A stretch of 64,000 nucleotides of DNA from NCBI GenBank assembly GCA_027943335.1, contig BSBK01001537.1, positions 1,630,501-1,694,500 on the forward strand, written 5' to 3'. This document shows positions 21,879 to 34,964 of this stretch, piece after piece. Numbering within the stretch: the first letter of the stretch is position 1; every line of letters starts with the position of its first letter. The stretch comes from Chamaecyparis obtusa. Its lineage: Eukaryota > Streptophyta > Pinopsida > Cupressales > Cupressaceae. The notes below the pieces were generated by a model. That model was not told where the DNA came from. It searched no databases and was given only the letters and a program-made list of their open reading frames with translations. The position numbers and the translations under genes were made by a program.

Positions 21879-23036
21879 GAGCCCAAGAGAAGGCGGAATT
21901 CCAACCTCTCTTGGGCTCAAAAGCCCCAAGGAGGTCGGAATTCCAACCTCTCTTGGGCTCAAAAGCCCCAAGGAGGTCGGAATTCTGCCCTCTCTTGGGC
22001 TCTTGGCCTAAGACAAGTATGAACTCGCATCAACACTTTGCGACTTTCCTCAAATTTCCATGCCTTTGCCGCTCATTTTCCAGATTTTTGATACAAATCT
22101 CACAATTTTCTAACTCAATTTCTTCATTTCACTTCATGAGCATGCCCAGATCTATACCTGACTTCTCTCAATTTTTGAACTATGGACCCAGAGACTCCTT
22201 ATGTGAATCATATTTGCAGCTAATTTTAATCCCCTTATGTTTCGACCTGTCTTAACATGCACATTGGTTGCCTTGTTTGATAGTAAGACATGGGCGTGGA
22301 GCCCCAAGGAGGGTGGAATTCCGCCCTCTTGGGCTCAAGAGCCGCCCCAAGGAGGTCGGATTTCCATCCTCTCTTGGGCTCTTCCCAAGCGAAAATTTCT
22401 CAAAAAAACCATGTACAAACCTCTACCAATGCATGGCCTTGCCAGCTGACTTTGCAAAACTGATTTCTTGTTTCCTTATTCACCAATTTGATTTTGAATG
22501 CCTTCAATTGACTTCATATATTCTGACTTTGTGCAAATGCAGGGCAAAGTTTGAGGAGGTCGCTGGGTATGGAGCCCAACTAAGGTCGAAATTCCAACCT
22601 TGCTTGGGAATTAGAGCCCCATGGAGGGCGGAATTCCGCCCTTCCTTGGGGTTTACCCAAGTAAGTCTTTCTTCAAAACGCTAAGTGGTGGTTTTGATTT
22701 CGCTTGAACTCCATGCTTTAACTAACTTATCATTTGGATTTGTATCTCTCATCAGCAAATTAGTTGGTTAAACCATATCTCTCTCATCAACAAATGAAGT
22801 GATCTTCTTTGTACTCCATCATCAGCAATGGTCTTTATCTCACTTCTTAATGTGTATCATGTCTTGGTCCAACTTCTTGACTTCCCTCATGGTTCGACTT
22901 GCAAAATTTTGTGCTTGAAAGCTGGGTGGAGATCAACAAGTGTTTGGGTTAATGGAAACCCAAGGAGGTCGGATTTCTGCCCTCTCTTGGGCTCCTGAGC
23001 CCCAAGGAGGTCGGAATTCTGACCTGCCTTGTGCTC
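21879..23036. repeat. Nine dispersed copies of a 40-bp near-palindrome centred on GAATTC
   Basis: The module reads roughly GAGCCCCAAGGAGGTCGG then AATTCCGACCTCYCTTGGGCTC, so its two halves are reverse complements. Copies lie at about 21879-21918, 21921-21960, 21963-22003, 22299-22336, 22341-22383, 22572-22610, 22614-22653, 22957-22995 and 22997-23036. They form clusters of 3, 2, 2 and 2 separated by 190-310 bp of non-palindromic DNA. The copy at 22614 contains a perfect 18-bp palindrome, AGGGCGGAATTCCGCCCT. Mismatches in one arm are often matched in the other. Confidence 0.85.
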
Positions 23037-25089
23037 AACCAAATGGTCCATCTAAATTTTTTCGAAGTGTTAACTTGCTGCTTGGAGGACAGAGGATTTA
23101 TACAAAATCTAACATTTAAGAATAATTTACATTATTTTATACATAGTTATATTTTTTTATAAATATTGTTAGGATGTTTGAGAGGTTTCAGATTCATAGG
23201 AGTTCTAATGGAGATTTTAGATTTTGGGAGATTCTAAAAATTTTCAGACTTGGCCAAATTTCCGGAATCAACACACCTCCATCGGTGTTCTCTTCCACAG
23301 CTTTTCTCAACTTTCCGAGATAAATTTAATGCTGGAACAAGGATTTTCCAAGGATTCTAACTCATTTCATCACAAATCTCGACTTTAATACCACATCCTT
23401 GACTAGCTTGGCTCAACTCTCACTCATATCCCGGACTGAATTGACTACTCAGCATAACTACATTAGCTAAGTTACTCTTGAATTTACGTTAACATTAGAA
23501 GCTAGTGTAGAAAGTATGATAAACCCTAGCATCTACCATAAAGTTTCCTGCTACTTTGTGCCTGTTATAGTTGAACATTGGATCAATTTGAGTTTTGATA
23601 TTCGAGTCCCTTTAGAGAATATCATTTCACCTTGGCCAATATATATCTGACATCTTAAAGTTGGAAGAATACGGGAATTTCTATTTGGCTGGTTCTAAAG
23701 AGTATCGATTCACCTATCCTGCCAATATATTGTACATTTATCTTAGGCTACATCACATTCAAAAGTTGGCGAAAGAAAATAGTTCTACATGAGGATATGT
23801 TTTCATGTACTATATATAATATATACTTGCGAAAATGTTCTGGGCAAAATTTGTGAAGTATCTAAAAAACTCCAAATTTTTCTTTACATTTCAAGGAAGG
23901 TTTTCTATTAGTGGCATACATTTTTTAAAATTACAGACGGAAAAATAAGAAGTTGTTACAAATTTAAAACACTTATGTCTGTTTTACAATATCATGCATG
24001 TGTAAGCTGCTTGTCTACGAACACCAATGGGAATTTTTTATGAAATTAAGAATGCACGATAATGATTTCTATGTTCATAATCTTCGCATATATATTTTTA
24101 CTTTTTGTGTTTGAAAAACGTTTTTTTATGAACATTCAACTCATTGAGTATTGCAGGCTTTAAAAAGTGGAGCACTTCCGGTGTTGGATATGTGCAAACA
24201 GTGGCTGTTACAATATATGTAGCAATAGCTGTAAGCTGGAGGCAAGACAATCATTGTTGTCTTGCAAGTAAAACGTCCATTTTGTATGATATCAATGATT
24301 TCTTTATTAGTTTTGACAGCAGGTTGATTGCTTGCCAATTTTTTTGTGGAAAATGTAAAGGTATAAGGGATACACTTATATGTATACATTATTCTTCGCC
24401 GTGTGAGTTCCGCCAAAATTTTGGAAGAAAATGACGTGCCAAATTTTGCCTCAAGTGAATCAGAATTTCTTTTCATATTTTGGTTCATGGTACTGTATAA
24501 CTACGAGTAATACAGCTTATTGTAAAGATTCCACTGATTTTGTAGAGGTGAACAAGTACATTTACAGTAAACTTCTTGATACATACTAACAATAAATGAC
24601 CAATTATGCCAAGGAAAGGCAAGCATTATCATTGGGGTTCCTGATCAAGCGTTTCATGGCAGAATCATCATAATTTAAAATTTTGTCATTTATTTATCCA
24701 TCATAAGGATCTGTGTTCAATTTTTTTTTTCTTACAGTATAAAGAAATCTAGACATAAATGCTGGTTTACAAATGTATTATTTAGCCAAAGCTACATCTC
24801 TCACATGAAAAGCTATAGAGATTTATTTTCCTTGCACGATGGTCATGCAAGTCAATAGTAGTAAGCTCTCTTCAATAGGACCGTACGACAAGCGCAAAAC
24901 TTGGTTACAGGATCAATCAAGGATATGACTAACGACAATCTTTAATTCACGGAGTCAATCAAAGATATTACTAGTTACATCTTTAATTGATGGGAAAGTA
25001 CTAGTAATATGCAAAAATTATGTACAAGCATGAACTATGGAGATCTATTTTCAGAGAAAAAATTACATAACAAGTATGGATTTGTATGC
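23037..25089. other. AT-rich DNA without a recognisable gene
   Basis: Short frames only, none resembling a known protein. No repeat partner is visible. Confidence 0.4.
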
Positions 25090-25639
25090 CTATTTAGGTT
25101 TGTGAGTGAACAATGTTCTGGAACCACTCGCAAGTTCTACCACTCGTTCTACTTGTTTTGCCATGAGTATGCTGTTGTTGCCTGCGTATACAAGCTTCAG
25201 AAATGGCTTTACGTTCTTTTTGTAGAGGCATTCTCTATAGGTCTTGACAACCTCTGCAAGCTTTTTGTCCTTCCTCGTTTTTTCGCAGTCTATTGCATCA
25301 AAGAAAAAGACGACGTTTTGGATTATTGTTGAAGGCAGAGATAGCCGGAATGGCCTCCCGAGCCATGTCAGGTCTGAGATGGCCGGCCATAGTTTTGCCG
25401 ATCAACTTTCTTCTCACTGTTAGGACGATTGTAGAGAGGAACAAGTCCGCCAGATCTCCATCACAAACGTGTCCGGAAGTCAGCTTTTGGATCCCGATAA
25501 CTTTCTTGAAATCCTTTTCCACCTCATTGTCATCAATAGCAAAAGACTGTAAATTGCGCAGCAGATCCTCTTGCGCACACTTTGTTTCAAGTCCACCGCT
25601 TAACCCATCATGAAAATAATGTACTTGTGAATAAGACAA
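25090..25639 (-). pseudogene. Protein-coding fragment of unknown, non-TE-looking family with one frameshift
   Basis: The minus frame from ATG 25639 encodes 113 residues with unbiased composition (for example DLLRNLQSFAIDDNEVEKDF, KLIGKTMAGHLRPDMAREAI). It ends soon after NNNPKRR, at about 25,298. The adjacent minus frame then stays open to a TAG at 25090-25092 and reads VVFFFDAIDCEKTRKDKKLA, VVKTYRECLYKKNVKPFLK and RVVELASGSRTLFTHKPK. A single base indel near 25,305 would explain the break. The stretch is more GC-balanced than its surroundings and shows no retroelement motif. Most likely it is a host gene fragment or retrocopy. The family is not recognised, and the region 5' of 25639 shows no further exon. 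Confidence 0.5.
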
Positions 25640-26889
25640 TTTAGTAAATTTACTCAGCTAAATGGAGAATTGCTGTCTAGATGTCATGTAGATGATGAAA
25701 TCTGATTGATGTTAAAAAGAAAATAAAATTTGATTGATGTTAGAAAGAAAATTAATGATTGAATGAATGAAGGAGAAAATTTTAATCATGTTTATAAGAC
25801 CAAGCGGTCTAAAGGACTAAAATTCGCAACATTGATACATTTTCATATTTCTTTCTATGCCAACTCTTCTATTATGAATCTTGATCAAGAAGTTTTGCTA
25901 ACTTATAAAGTCACGTCTCCCCCAAAGGATTCATTTAGACTGTCCACCTTTAAAATATTTTCAAACTGTTACAGATATCTTCTTATACTGCACACTCCAT
26001 ATCCATCAATTCATTTCATGTTTAAGATGATGAGTTTGTCCATAAACTATAGTATTAAAATTTTAACTGACACTTTAAATTATCTATAGATGATACCATT
26101 GATAATAGATTTTAAGATGCATTGGAAGAGTCCATTTAGTTTTACCTAGCAGTACAGTGGACAATTATTGCAATGACTGATTGCATCAAACCTTCCTAGG
26201 CTTGCCCTATATTAATGCAAGTCAAAATTTGAAAGGGTCTTAAAAAAGGGGTTTGAGGTTGGATGAGATTTCCAGCGGAATTTGATGGAGTAGATTTAGA
26301 TATCCCTTAATGACAGCCAAATAAATAATTCCTAATTCATTAAGGGCATCAGTTTAAAGCATCTTAGTGTCCAAGGGAATTGATGGTTGATTGTCAAATT
26401 GAATGCAAATATAAGGCGGTTGTCTTGGTGTTTAATTGTGTGCGCTTTGTAGCTTAAAGATTTTTAGTGAAAAGAAAGTACAACTTCAGTGAAAAAGCTT
26501 TACTGTACAATTCATAAAGTTGTGATATGTATGTGGAAGTACAACTGGAATGATACATATAATAAAACGACTCATGTAACCGTCTTAGGAATGGTGTATC
26601 CATTCCAAACAGCTGGAAACGAATCTTTACTGTCCTATACACCTAGGAGATGGATTCTGAGCCATACTAGAGAGTTACACAATCAAACAAATAGATGGGG
26701 AGACAAAAATAAACATATAGAAAGTTCAAGAAGGCATCCTCTATATACAACATATAGGCTTTTATATATGTGGCAATAGAGTGAATGACCCGACTTCTCG
26801 TCCCCGCGTAGTAGATTTTGAGAATGGCCTTCTAAATCGTTGTGGTATTGAACAAGCAATGGCCTTCATAATTGACGACTTCAAAAATT
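25640..26889. other. AT-rich DNA without a recognisable gene
   Basis: Only short unconvincing frames. No repeats or RNA genes noticed. Confidence 0.4.
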
Positions 26890-27890
26890 TCTAGAACATT
26901 TTTTGGACGTGCTTCTCAGAGTTGGTTGACTGGTCTTTCGTAGGGTGTTTGCATGGCTTTCCTTTCTCTTCTGTTTCCTGTTTGTTGTTTTCTTCTCCTT
27001 GTGTCTTGTTTGTTGGGGTTTGCATGCCTTTCCCGTCCTGTGCCTTCTCTTTGCTCCTCCTGGTCTCTCTTCTGAGGGTGTTCCTTTTTGCCCTTTTGTG
27101 CTCCTTTTTCTGTTGGGGTTTCTTTGGTTCGTTCTTATGTTCTCCCTTTCCCACTTGCGTGTCCTCTTTGGCTTTTTAGATATATAGAATTATTTATACA
27201 CATGAAAATATATATATGATTATAGTTATCTAACTACATACTTAACTAAATATATAGTTATCTGTGTCTTATTTTGTTCGTATTTTATTTATTTTTATTT
27301 TCTTTTTTATCTTTTTTTAATTAATTTTCTACTTTTTTTTCTGATTGTCATTTCCTTTCCTAAGTGTATAGTTCTTATATTCTTATTTTTTTCTGATTGT
27401 CTTATATGTATGAGCACACATACATATTAAGTTTATAGTTCTTAATTCTATTTCTTTATCTTTTTTATTTTTTATTTTTTATTTATTTTTATCGTTAGTT
27501 ATTTTATTTTTATTTTGTGTGTATGAGAATATATATACATATCTTTATATACATACATACATATATGGTTCATTCTTTTTTATTTATTTTTTCTTATTTT
27601 TAGTTTTGAATTTTTATTGTTTTCAACTCTTGTCATTCTATTTATTCTTTTAGGTTATTTTATTTTTATTGTGTTCTTTGGGGTCTTGTTTTCTAGGTTG
27701 GCATGTTGTCTTTTTCCCTTCCCCTCTCCTTTCTTTTTTGTTGGATTCTAGGTTTGCAATCTATCATTTTTCTTCTCTTTTCTTCTTTTGCATTCTTATG
27801 ATGATTCACAAAGTGTGATCTGAAACGTTGATGATAAAAATCGCCCCCATAATCCAAAATCTAGAAAACCATCACATAATAAAATATAAA
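26890..27890 (+). repeat. Pyrimidine-rich DNA; right part related to one arm of the foldback element
   Basis: 26,900-27,180 is strongly T/C-rich. From about 27,540 the order is TA-rich stretch, GGTTCATTC, T-rich tract, CCCTTCCCCTCTCC, GATGATTCACAAAGTGTGATC, TGAAACGTTGAT, AAAATC, ATAATCCAAAATCTAGAAAA. This matches, with divergence, the right arm of the foldback at about 38,250-38,640. An inverted partner arm was not found here, so it is a single-arm relative or a decayed copy. Confidence 0.5.
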
Positions 27891-29199
27891 TATTAATATA
27901 TTTAGTTATTATATTATTATTTGATTTATATTTCTTGTTTAATACTAAAATGATCATATTCATGATATTTTTTGTTTAGTTTTGGGTTCATTTTGATTTA
28001 AATGTTTTAACTTGATAATATATTAATAAGTGACATTTTTCTTATTATAATTTTGCATTGAAACTTACTTTTATTGGGTGTGCCTTTTCAAAGGTTTAAA
28101 TATCTGAACTACATTATATAATTTTTTTTAATGTTTAGTTTAACTGATAATTCCATCTTTATTTGTTCTTATTCTACTTTTATATAAACTAGTTTTTTAT
28201 AGATTTGTTTTCCACTTCAAAACTAATTTAAATATTTTTTATTCTTTTTTGAGTGGTGAGAGCGGGTGCTTAAAATTTGGGACATTGAGTTTAAATTTTT
28301 TTTGTCCCACCTATCATACAATTGGTATATTTATATGACATTTTACTATATCAAATTCATGAAAGATATTTATTTTGCACTTAAATGCATGTGATACAAA
28401 TGTTGAAGTGAATTGATAAAACAAAGAATTATTAGAGCATGCCCCAATTTTAGAGTGCAATAAAAGAATCCAATTTGTATCATCATATAGGCAATCTAAA
28501 TCTTTATAAATGTTATCTTCTTTGTTTCTCTCATTACCATCAATTTGATTTGTTAAGGGGTTTTACTTGATAGAATACATTCACCTGTCAAGTTGAGTGG
28601 TTTCTCAATGTCGTCTATAGACATCATCTTGATATATCTGTAGATATCTGGAATGCAAAGGTGAATAGGTTCTTATATGCTTTTTCTGTCAAATCATTTA
28701 AATGCTTCCTAATTTGATTTCACAAGTTAGACTAATCTTATAGTAACTAGGACCAATCACATAGACATAACATTGATGTGTAAGGATTTTTTTTTTGTCA
28801 ATCCAAATCTTTGGGATAGCCATTAGACTCTAATTTTTATTTATTTATTTATTGCAAATATGAACATCAACATCACTTATCTATTATTAGTCCTAAAACT
28901 AAACTAAACCTATATGTTGTTATTACATTTATTTGAATTCTATTATCAATCTTAATTGTATTATCTAATTATTTACAAGATGAATAATATTTGTTTATTT
29001 AATCTAAAATATTTATCTAGAACTTTTTTTTCACCTAAAAGAATAAATTAAATTAATATAGAATAAAAATTTATTACACATTTATATAATCATTATATTC
29101 TTAACAAAATCTTAGATAAAGTAAAAAATAAAAATATTTGAACAAGATTTTCTTTTAGAAACTCACTCATTTATATGAGGTGGTCATGATTAATAACAA
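27891..29199. other. AT-rich DNA without a recognisable gene
   Basis: Very AT-rich. I see no gene, repeat pair or RNA gene. Confidence 0.45.
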
Positions 29200-30300
29200 G
29201 AAAACTAAGGGTGGTCTCTTTAAGATGGGAGCCTTTAAGTGTTAAGTTGAATGCAAAGCTCTTTAAGGGTGGTGTAAGATGGATATTTAGGGATGATAAA
29301 GACTCGAGCTGCACAAAAAGGAGGTCGAAGTTAAGAAGGCTAGAGCTTGAAACAAGAAACAAGTTATCAATATTTTTCCCAATTAGATTTTGGTCGAGAA
29401 TGAGTTGAAGAAGATTGAAGAATCCATTGCTCAAGTAGGTCTTACCTATGATCATAGATTTTTCAAAACAAAAATTAGTAGAGGAATTGAATTCAACCAT
29501 AAGGATATAATCGATATTTTGGCAAAAAAAGTCAAGAGTGAAATGGTTGCAAGAAGGTTATGCTAACACAAAGTTCTTTCATCTTTTGACCAATATTAGA
29601 ATACATAATAACTAAATTGTAAGTATCATGTTACTTTTAACATGATTGAGCAATAGGGATATTATTGAAATTGAAGGTTTTGAGGATTTGGTTGTTCAAG
29701 AGGCACTACATAATAACACCTCTTCCATTGTTTTAATGCTCAAAATGTAGAATTGTTGAGTTCTTTCTCACAAAAGGAGATTTAGAGGGTTGTTTTTTTT
29801 AGTAGGTGTTAGGAAAGGTCCTAGGTAATATGGATTTTAAGTTTTTTACCAAAAGGTTCTAGATTGTGGTTGGAGATGATGTTTGGCTTTTGATACTGGG
29901 ATGTAAATTTACTAGGGCTAGGATGAAGGTACAAAATTCAATCTTTCTTTCTCTTATTCCCAAAAATAAGAACCTCAAGTTCTTTTATGAGTATGAACCA
30001 TTTGCACTTTGTAAAATGGTGTATAAGATTGTAACAAAGGCGATGACTATGATACCAAATGGTTGAAGTGTTTTATTAAAGGAAAATTTTGGATTATATA
30101 ATCATTATCTATGAGAGCATCCATTCTATCAAGCATAAGAAAGAGACATATTTTTGAAGCTAGATATGAAAAAGCATATGATTGTATTTTATGGGATTTT
30201 TTTTATTGAGGTAATGAGGAGTTTCACTTTTAGTAGTGATTGGTGTAAGTGGATGTACCCTATATTTCTATAGTCTCTTGTTTGGTCTTGACCAATGTTT
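29200..30300 (+). pseudogene. LINE J reverse transcriptase ORF2 remnant, upstream part
   Basis: Plus-strand frames, broken by many stops and shifts, give ordered plant L1-type ORF2 signatures: KWLQEGYANTKFFHLLTNIR (about 29,545), FLSLIPKNKNLKFF and the block ending MVYKIVTKAMT (about 29,940-30,045), then ARYEKAYDCILWDFFY (about 30,160-30,210). These correspond to WL..GD.NTKFFH, the SLIPK...RPISL region and the FEKAYD motif of non-LTR reverse transcriptases. The coding line is cut at 30,300 by element C and resumes at 34,965. The endonuclease domain is not recognisable. Confidence 0.78.
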
Positions 30301-30557
30301 TGTTATGTAATTTGGATCGTCCTATAGAGAATATATGTGAGCGCTGTAGTGAAATAGATTACCATTGTGATTGATCTTTTCACCAGTCATGGATATATAT
30401 TTATATCTTTTGAATAGTCATGTCTTGAAGAGTCATGACCATATAATAATATAATATGACAATTATGGTAATAACCATAATTGTCTACTATAACCATAAT
30501 TAACACTAATATATACCATATTATATAATATATAAATATAAATCACAATTCTTCATT

Positions 30558-30642
<85 letters not shown>

Positions 30643-30667
30643 ATACGAATGAAGCTATATCTTAACA
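30301..30667 (-). repeat. 3' LTR of element C
   Basis: 367 bp. It contains a (TA)n tract of about 75 bp (30566-30640) near the LTR start in element orientation and an AATTATGGT/ACCATAATT inverted repeat around 30,459-30,485. Confidence 0.92.
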
Positions 30668-31144
30668 CTCCCTCTTAGCAAGTGAGTATTAAATACCAAA
30701 AGTCTATCATGACATCTGCCACTTCGGGACACACAAGTTAATGTAGTCTCGTCATGAAAATAGACTTGAATATCATGATCTCCGCACAGTCGGGACACAC
30801 AATTAAGTAGTCTATCATGATATGGTTTCGTTATTACACATCCAGTAATAACAAGAGTCAAGATCTCCGCACAGTCGGGACACACAATTAAGTAGTCTAT
30901 CTTGACACTTTGGTTAACCATTTACAAGATCGTCACCTTGAAATGTTAACCCACACACAAATGATCATTTTCACACAATATTGCAATATAATTTTTTATA
31001 TTTATTCATGAATAAAAAACTCTGGCTCATCTAGAGAGTGGAAACCAAGACTTCCACCTTAGAATTGTCTAACGGTCATGACAATTTAAAACCAACAACT
31101 CAATGTTGTCTAGCCATGATAAGGTTATTACACAACAAGTAATA

Positions 31145-31280
31145 ACATAGTATTCAAGATACCTTCTTTTCACCTAATAAGGTTTTATTCCTCAACATAC
31201 CAAGGTTATCTGAAGGTACACAATCTTCTTTCTAGCAAGACGCTTGGTAAGAGTATCAGTTGTTTGTTCTTTAGTGAGGA
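31145..31280 (-). pseudogene. Copia RNase H remnant of element C
   Basis: On the minus strand this reads EQTTDTLTKRLARKKIVYL, the same conserved RNase H C-terminal block as in element A (DILTKPLARKK). Surrounding frames are broken. It anchors C to the same lineage as A. Confidence 0.7.
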
Positions 31281-32299
31281 TGTACCTCCACCGAATTACA
31301 ATTGTTTGCACAATCTCATAGTCTTGGTGAATTCAAAGTATACACCATCTTGACATGTTATACTCCCTCTGAATTTGTATGACCAAGATCTTGGGGTGCC
31401 AACTTAATTTGATTTTCTAGCTTCTTTTCCTGACATATAACCTTCTCACATGGTAATAACCATAATTGTCTGCTATAATTTCTTGATTACTAGAGAACCA
31501 ACAAAACATGGTCTACTCCCTCTGAATCAAGATCCTTGAATGTCACTAATGTAGATCTTTTAACTTCTCCATCTGTCATGAAGGCATACCCTGTTTATAT
31601 ACTCAATTCGATGTCATTGCAGGATGTCATTTCATACTTTCCTTCCTGAGAGAACCAATACGAATAATCTAAATAGTCATAAGGTTACATTGGCTAGCAT
31701 AAGATGCATTTGATCTTTTCCAAGGCCACAATATTAACACTCCCTCTTGGACTTGAGAGAAGATAATAAAGACCTCTAGTATTCTATCCACGTGCATCTC
31801 ATCGGTGATTCTATCCACAAGTTCCCACTATTATAATCTTAGATTTGTTTTACCTTCAATTGTGAACTCCCTCTTAATCAATATGATTGAGATTGTCACA
31901 AGTTAATTGAATTGTACATGCTCCCTCTAAAGCTCAAGCTCATCAACTTCTTGACCTCATGAAAATGTCAGACTTTCTCTGAATCTGAATTTCATATGCT
32001 TTCATCCTGAAAAATGTGTCAGAGATAGACTACGAATAATTCATAAGGCTAAACTATCTCAAGCATAAAAATCATAGAAGCATACAACATTTATTATTTA
32101 ATCAATTACAAACTGCAAATTTAAATAAAACATGAGTTACTTATCTTTTATAAAATTTCAAGTGTTTCCTTTCGTAAGGTGAGCCCATTAATACGATACT
32201 CGTACCCATTGTACTTGATATCAATGTATCTCGCAAGAATTGAGGATGTGTCAACTTCTCTTCATACTTAAGTTAATACATCCTGTCAAATTCTTTCAT

Positions 32300-34586
32300 A
32301 TCCTTGTAATGTTTTGTATATATCTCCTCACAAATGCATACACTTTCCTTCACCTATATATATATATATATTTGTACTTATAAGCTCGGTGAACAGATTG
32401 TATTCCCTTTGATCTGTTCTTCTTAGTTCTACTCATTCACTTTTCTTTGCAATTCCAAACCTTCTATAAATATATACTTCCTAGTATTCAGTGTTGTTCC
32501 TCCTATAGAATAACACTAACGCTATCTGGCAAGTCTCCCTCGATCCATAAATCTTACTTGTGGACAAATAAGTTTATGGATTTGCAATGGATCATTGTTT
32601 TTTTACATAATGAATGTAGTATAACCTGAGGTTAAGATGTGACTTGTCATTTTTGTCTGAATTTAAATTTAATATCTATGTGTACTCCCCTAATGTATAT
32701 AAATCTTGTTTGAAGGTCAAGTTCTGAAATCCATATCCATATATATATATATTGGATCACTGATGTAAACATTGACCTTAAATATAGTATAGGAATCTTG
32801 TATTATGCAATTCCAAAGAATGCTGCTATCTATTCCGTGTATATGCCAATGGTCTTATTTTGATGTGATACCCAAGTCTGCAGGTTATACGCCTTACCCA
32901 ACTTGGTAATGACAAAGTTATCATGTTGGTCCTATTCAGATTTTCTAGACTGAATTCTCTTTTTAATATCTTAAGAGTCAAAAGTTATCGTATGCCTTTG
33001 CTGAGTTTTAAAATCAAATCTGTGTGTATCCACTATACAATCTTTTAGTTTTAGATATCTTATTGTTTATATGATACTTCCTGGGTGTTTTCTCTATCCG
33101 TATGAGATTAGTTCCACTATGGAATAGTGGATTACTCCCACTTATATGAAACCATTCATGCCCTGTTTCGATTTGCACCACGTGCTGGCTGTATCCTCTC
33201 TTATGTTGACTGGCCTGTATCGTGTCTAACTCCTGAACGGTCATATCCGAAATTAGATATACATAACCCGACATCATGTAGATTCTCGTAATCATTCCAT
33301 ATCGGATGGTTACAAGCATTAATGTCTTCGATTCTTACTAATAGTCGATATATAAGTATCATTGTTCCCGATGTTAATGGTTTATGCAATGTAAGGGGTG
33401 CTATCTCTGATTGACTATACCATCAATGTGTGATCTGATCTTCTCCCTTCCAAGTATAGAACTCTCTTTTATACCATATCTTCCGAGCGGTCATGCCTCT
33501 TGGGAACGAGGAGTCATGTCTTGACCATAATGGACTTATTAGTCACTTCATAATCATTCCTTGTTAACAATTAATGATAGACGCTATTTAGATTGAATTG
33601 CTGGTATTATTTATCATGCTTATCATTACTTGTAATCGGTGCCAATGTTATTAATTGTACCATACCCAATATGTTTTCTCCGTCCTCATTATTCAGTATT
33701 CAGTATTCAGTAAATACTCCATCTAATACACGTTCATGCATTTCTCATATCAATATAATGTTGGCTACCCGTGAAATGTGGAATGCTTCAGAATATATGT
33801 TCTTCATCCTCTGCATTGCTCACAGGCTCGATACTCTTAGTATGATCGTTGATATGTTATTCTTTTCATTCTATTGTATGTGAATCCTCTACGCTTTCTC
33901 CTTCTCCGCGCTTCCTATATCTCCCACTGCTCCAAAAGACGGTGACTGCCTATGCTTATTTACATTATCTTCTTCACCGTAGAAGACACTCACTAAATAC
34001 AATACTTGGAAGCAACTAGATGTATGTGAGATTGGTTGCTTGAGATATGAAAAAATAAAATAGTTGAGGAGAGATGTGCGCTCCTTCGGTCTTCAATGTT
34101 ACAGCCACAGGCACTTTCGGTCACTGACTTCTATGATATGCATCTATTGTACCATGACCTTTATTGCAAATCTGGGATGAACAATAGTCTGAAAGGAACA
34201 ATAGTCCACAAGTATTCCTTGCACCTGATATCAAGAGGTTGGCGGAACAATACATGAGTCACCATATGAATGTCGTCGTTGTCTAGATAGTAGGCGACCA
34301 AACTGAAGGCTGCGCCTAATCAGAAATAATCACTCCCATTATAGAATGAGGTTGAACCAACATTGCGGCCAAGCTCCCTGACTTCTGTTGTATTTTGCAT
34401 TCTTCAACCCTTTTCGTAAGCACCAAATTTAGCCTCAGTTTGGCGATCACTTCTTCTCAGACCTCCACGATTAATATGTGCTATTGATTGACAATAATAA
34501 CAAAATCCAAACTTATTTAGATGCCTTGTATCTCCTCCGATTCATCCATTCTCTTATTTCTCTGTTTTAAGTCTCTTATAGGTTAG
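32300..34586 (-). other. 5' interior of element C, no recognisable coding
   Basis: Between the part shared with A and the PBS I find only short frames. After the PBS both A and C share CTAACCTATAAGAG, followed in C by a short frame MDESEEIQGI. A gag gene is absent or unrecognisable. Confidence 0.45.
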
Positions 34587-34598
34587 GCTCTGATACCA
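34587..34598 (-). other. Primer-binding site of element C
   Basis: The reverse complement is TGGTATCAGAGC, directly abutting the LTR at 34599. Confidence 0.9.
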
Positions 34599-34855
34599 TG
34601 TTATGTAATTTGGATTGTCCTATAGAGAATATATGTGAGCACTGTAGTGAAATAGATTACCATTGTGATTGATCTTTTCACCAGCCATGGATATATATTT
34701 ATATCTTTTGAATAGTCACGTCTTGAAGAGTCATGACCATATAATAATATAATATGACAATTATGGTAATAACCATAATTGTCTACTATAACCATAATTA
34801 ACACTAATATATACCATATTATATAATATATAAATATAAATCACAATTCTTCATT

Positions 34856-34943
<88 letters not shown>

Positions 34944-34964
34944 GAATGAAGCTATATCTTAACA
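34599..34964 (-). repeat. 5' LTR of element C
   Basis: 366 bp, partner of 30301-30667. It also carries a (TA)n tract of nearly the same length (34863-34939). Most visible differences from the partner are C/T or G/A. Confidence 0.92.

Larger units (their letters stand above)
30301..34964 (-). mobile_element. Ty1/copia LTR element C inserted in LINE J
   Basis: Near-identical LTRs (30301-30667 and 34599-34964) are flanked by the 5-bp repeat TGTTT (30296-30300 and 34965-34969). A minus-strand PBS at 34587-34598 and purine tract at 30668-30677 give minus orientation. The interior is related to element A over its 3' half (reverse-complement matches around 30,950-32,260, including an RNase H block). 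LTR starts and ends are also related (TGTTAAGATATAGC; CTCTATAGGAC near the end). No intact pol or gag is present. Outside the TA tract the LTRs differ at only a handful of positions, so it is fairly recent. Confidence 0.92.

Noticed and set aside
24141..24488. Overlapping frames of about 100 residues on both strands
   Set aside because: Neither has recognisable motifs or a coding-like composition; they are probably chance frames in AT-rich DNA.
26891..27187. Three overlapping frames, Lys/Glu-rich on the minus strand and Phe/Leu/Ser/Cys-rich on the plus strand
   Set aside because: They are produced by a pyrimidine-rich tract. The minus frame reads as repetitive Lys/Glu and no domain is visible.
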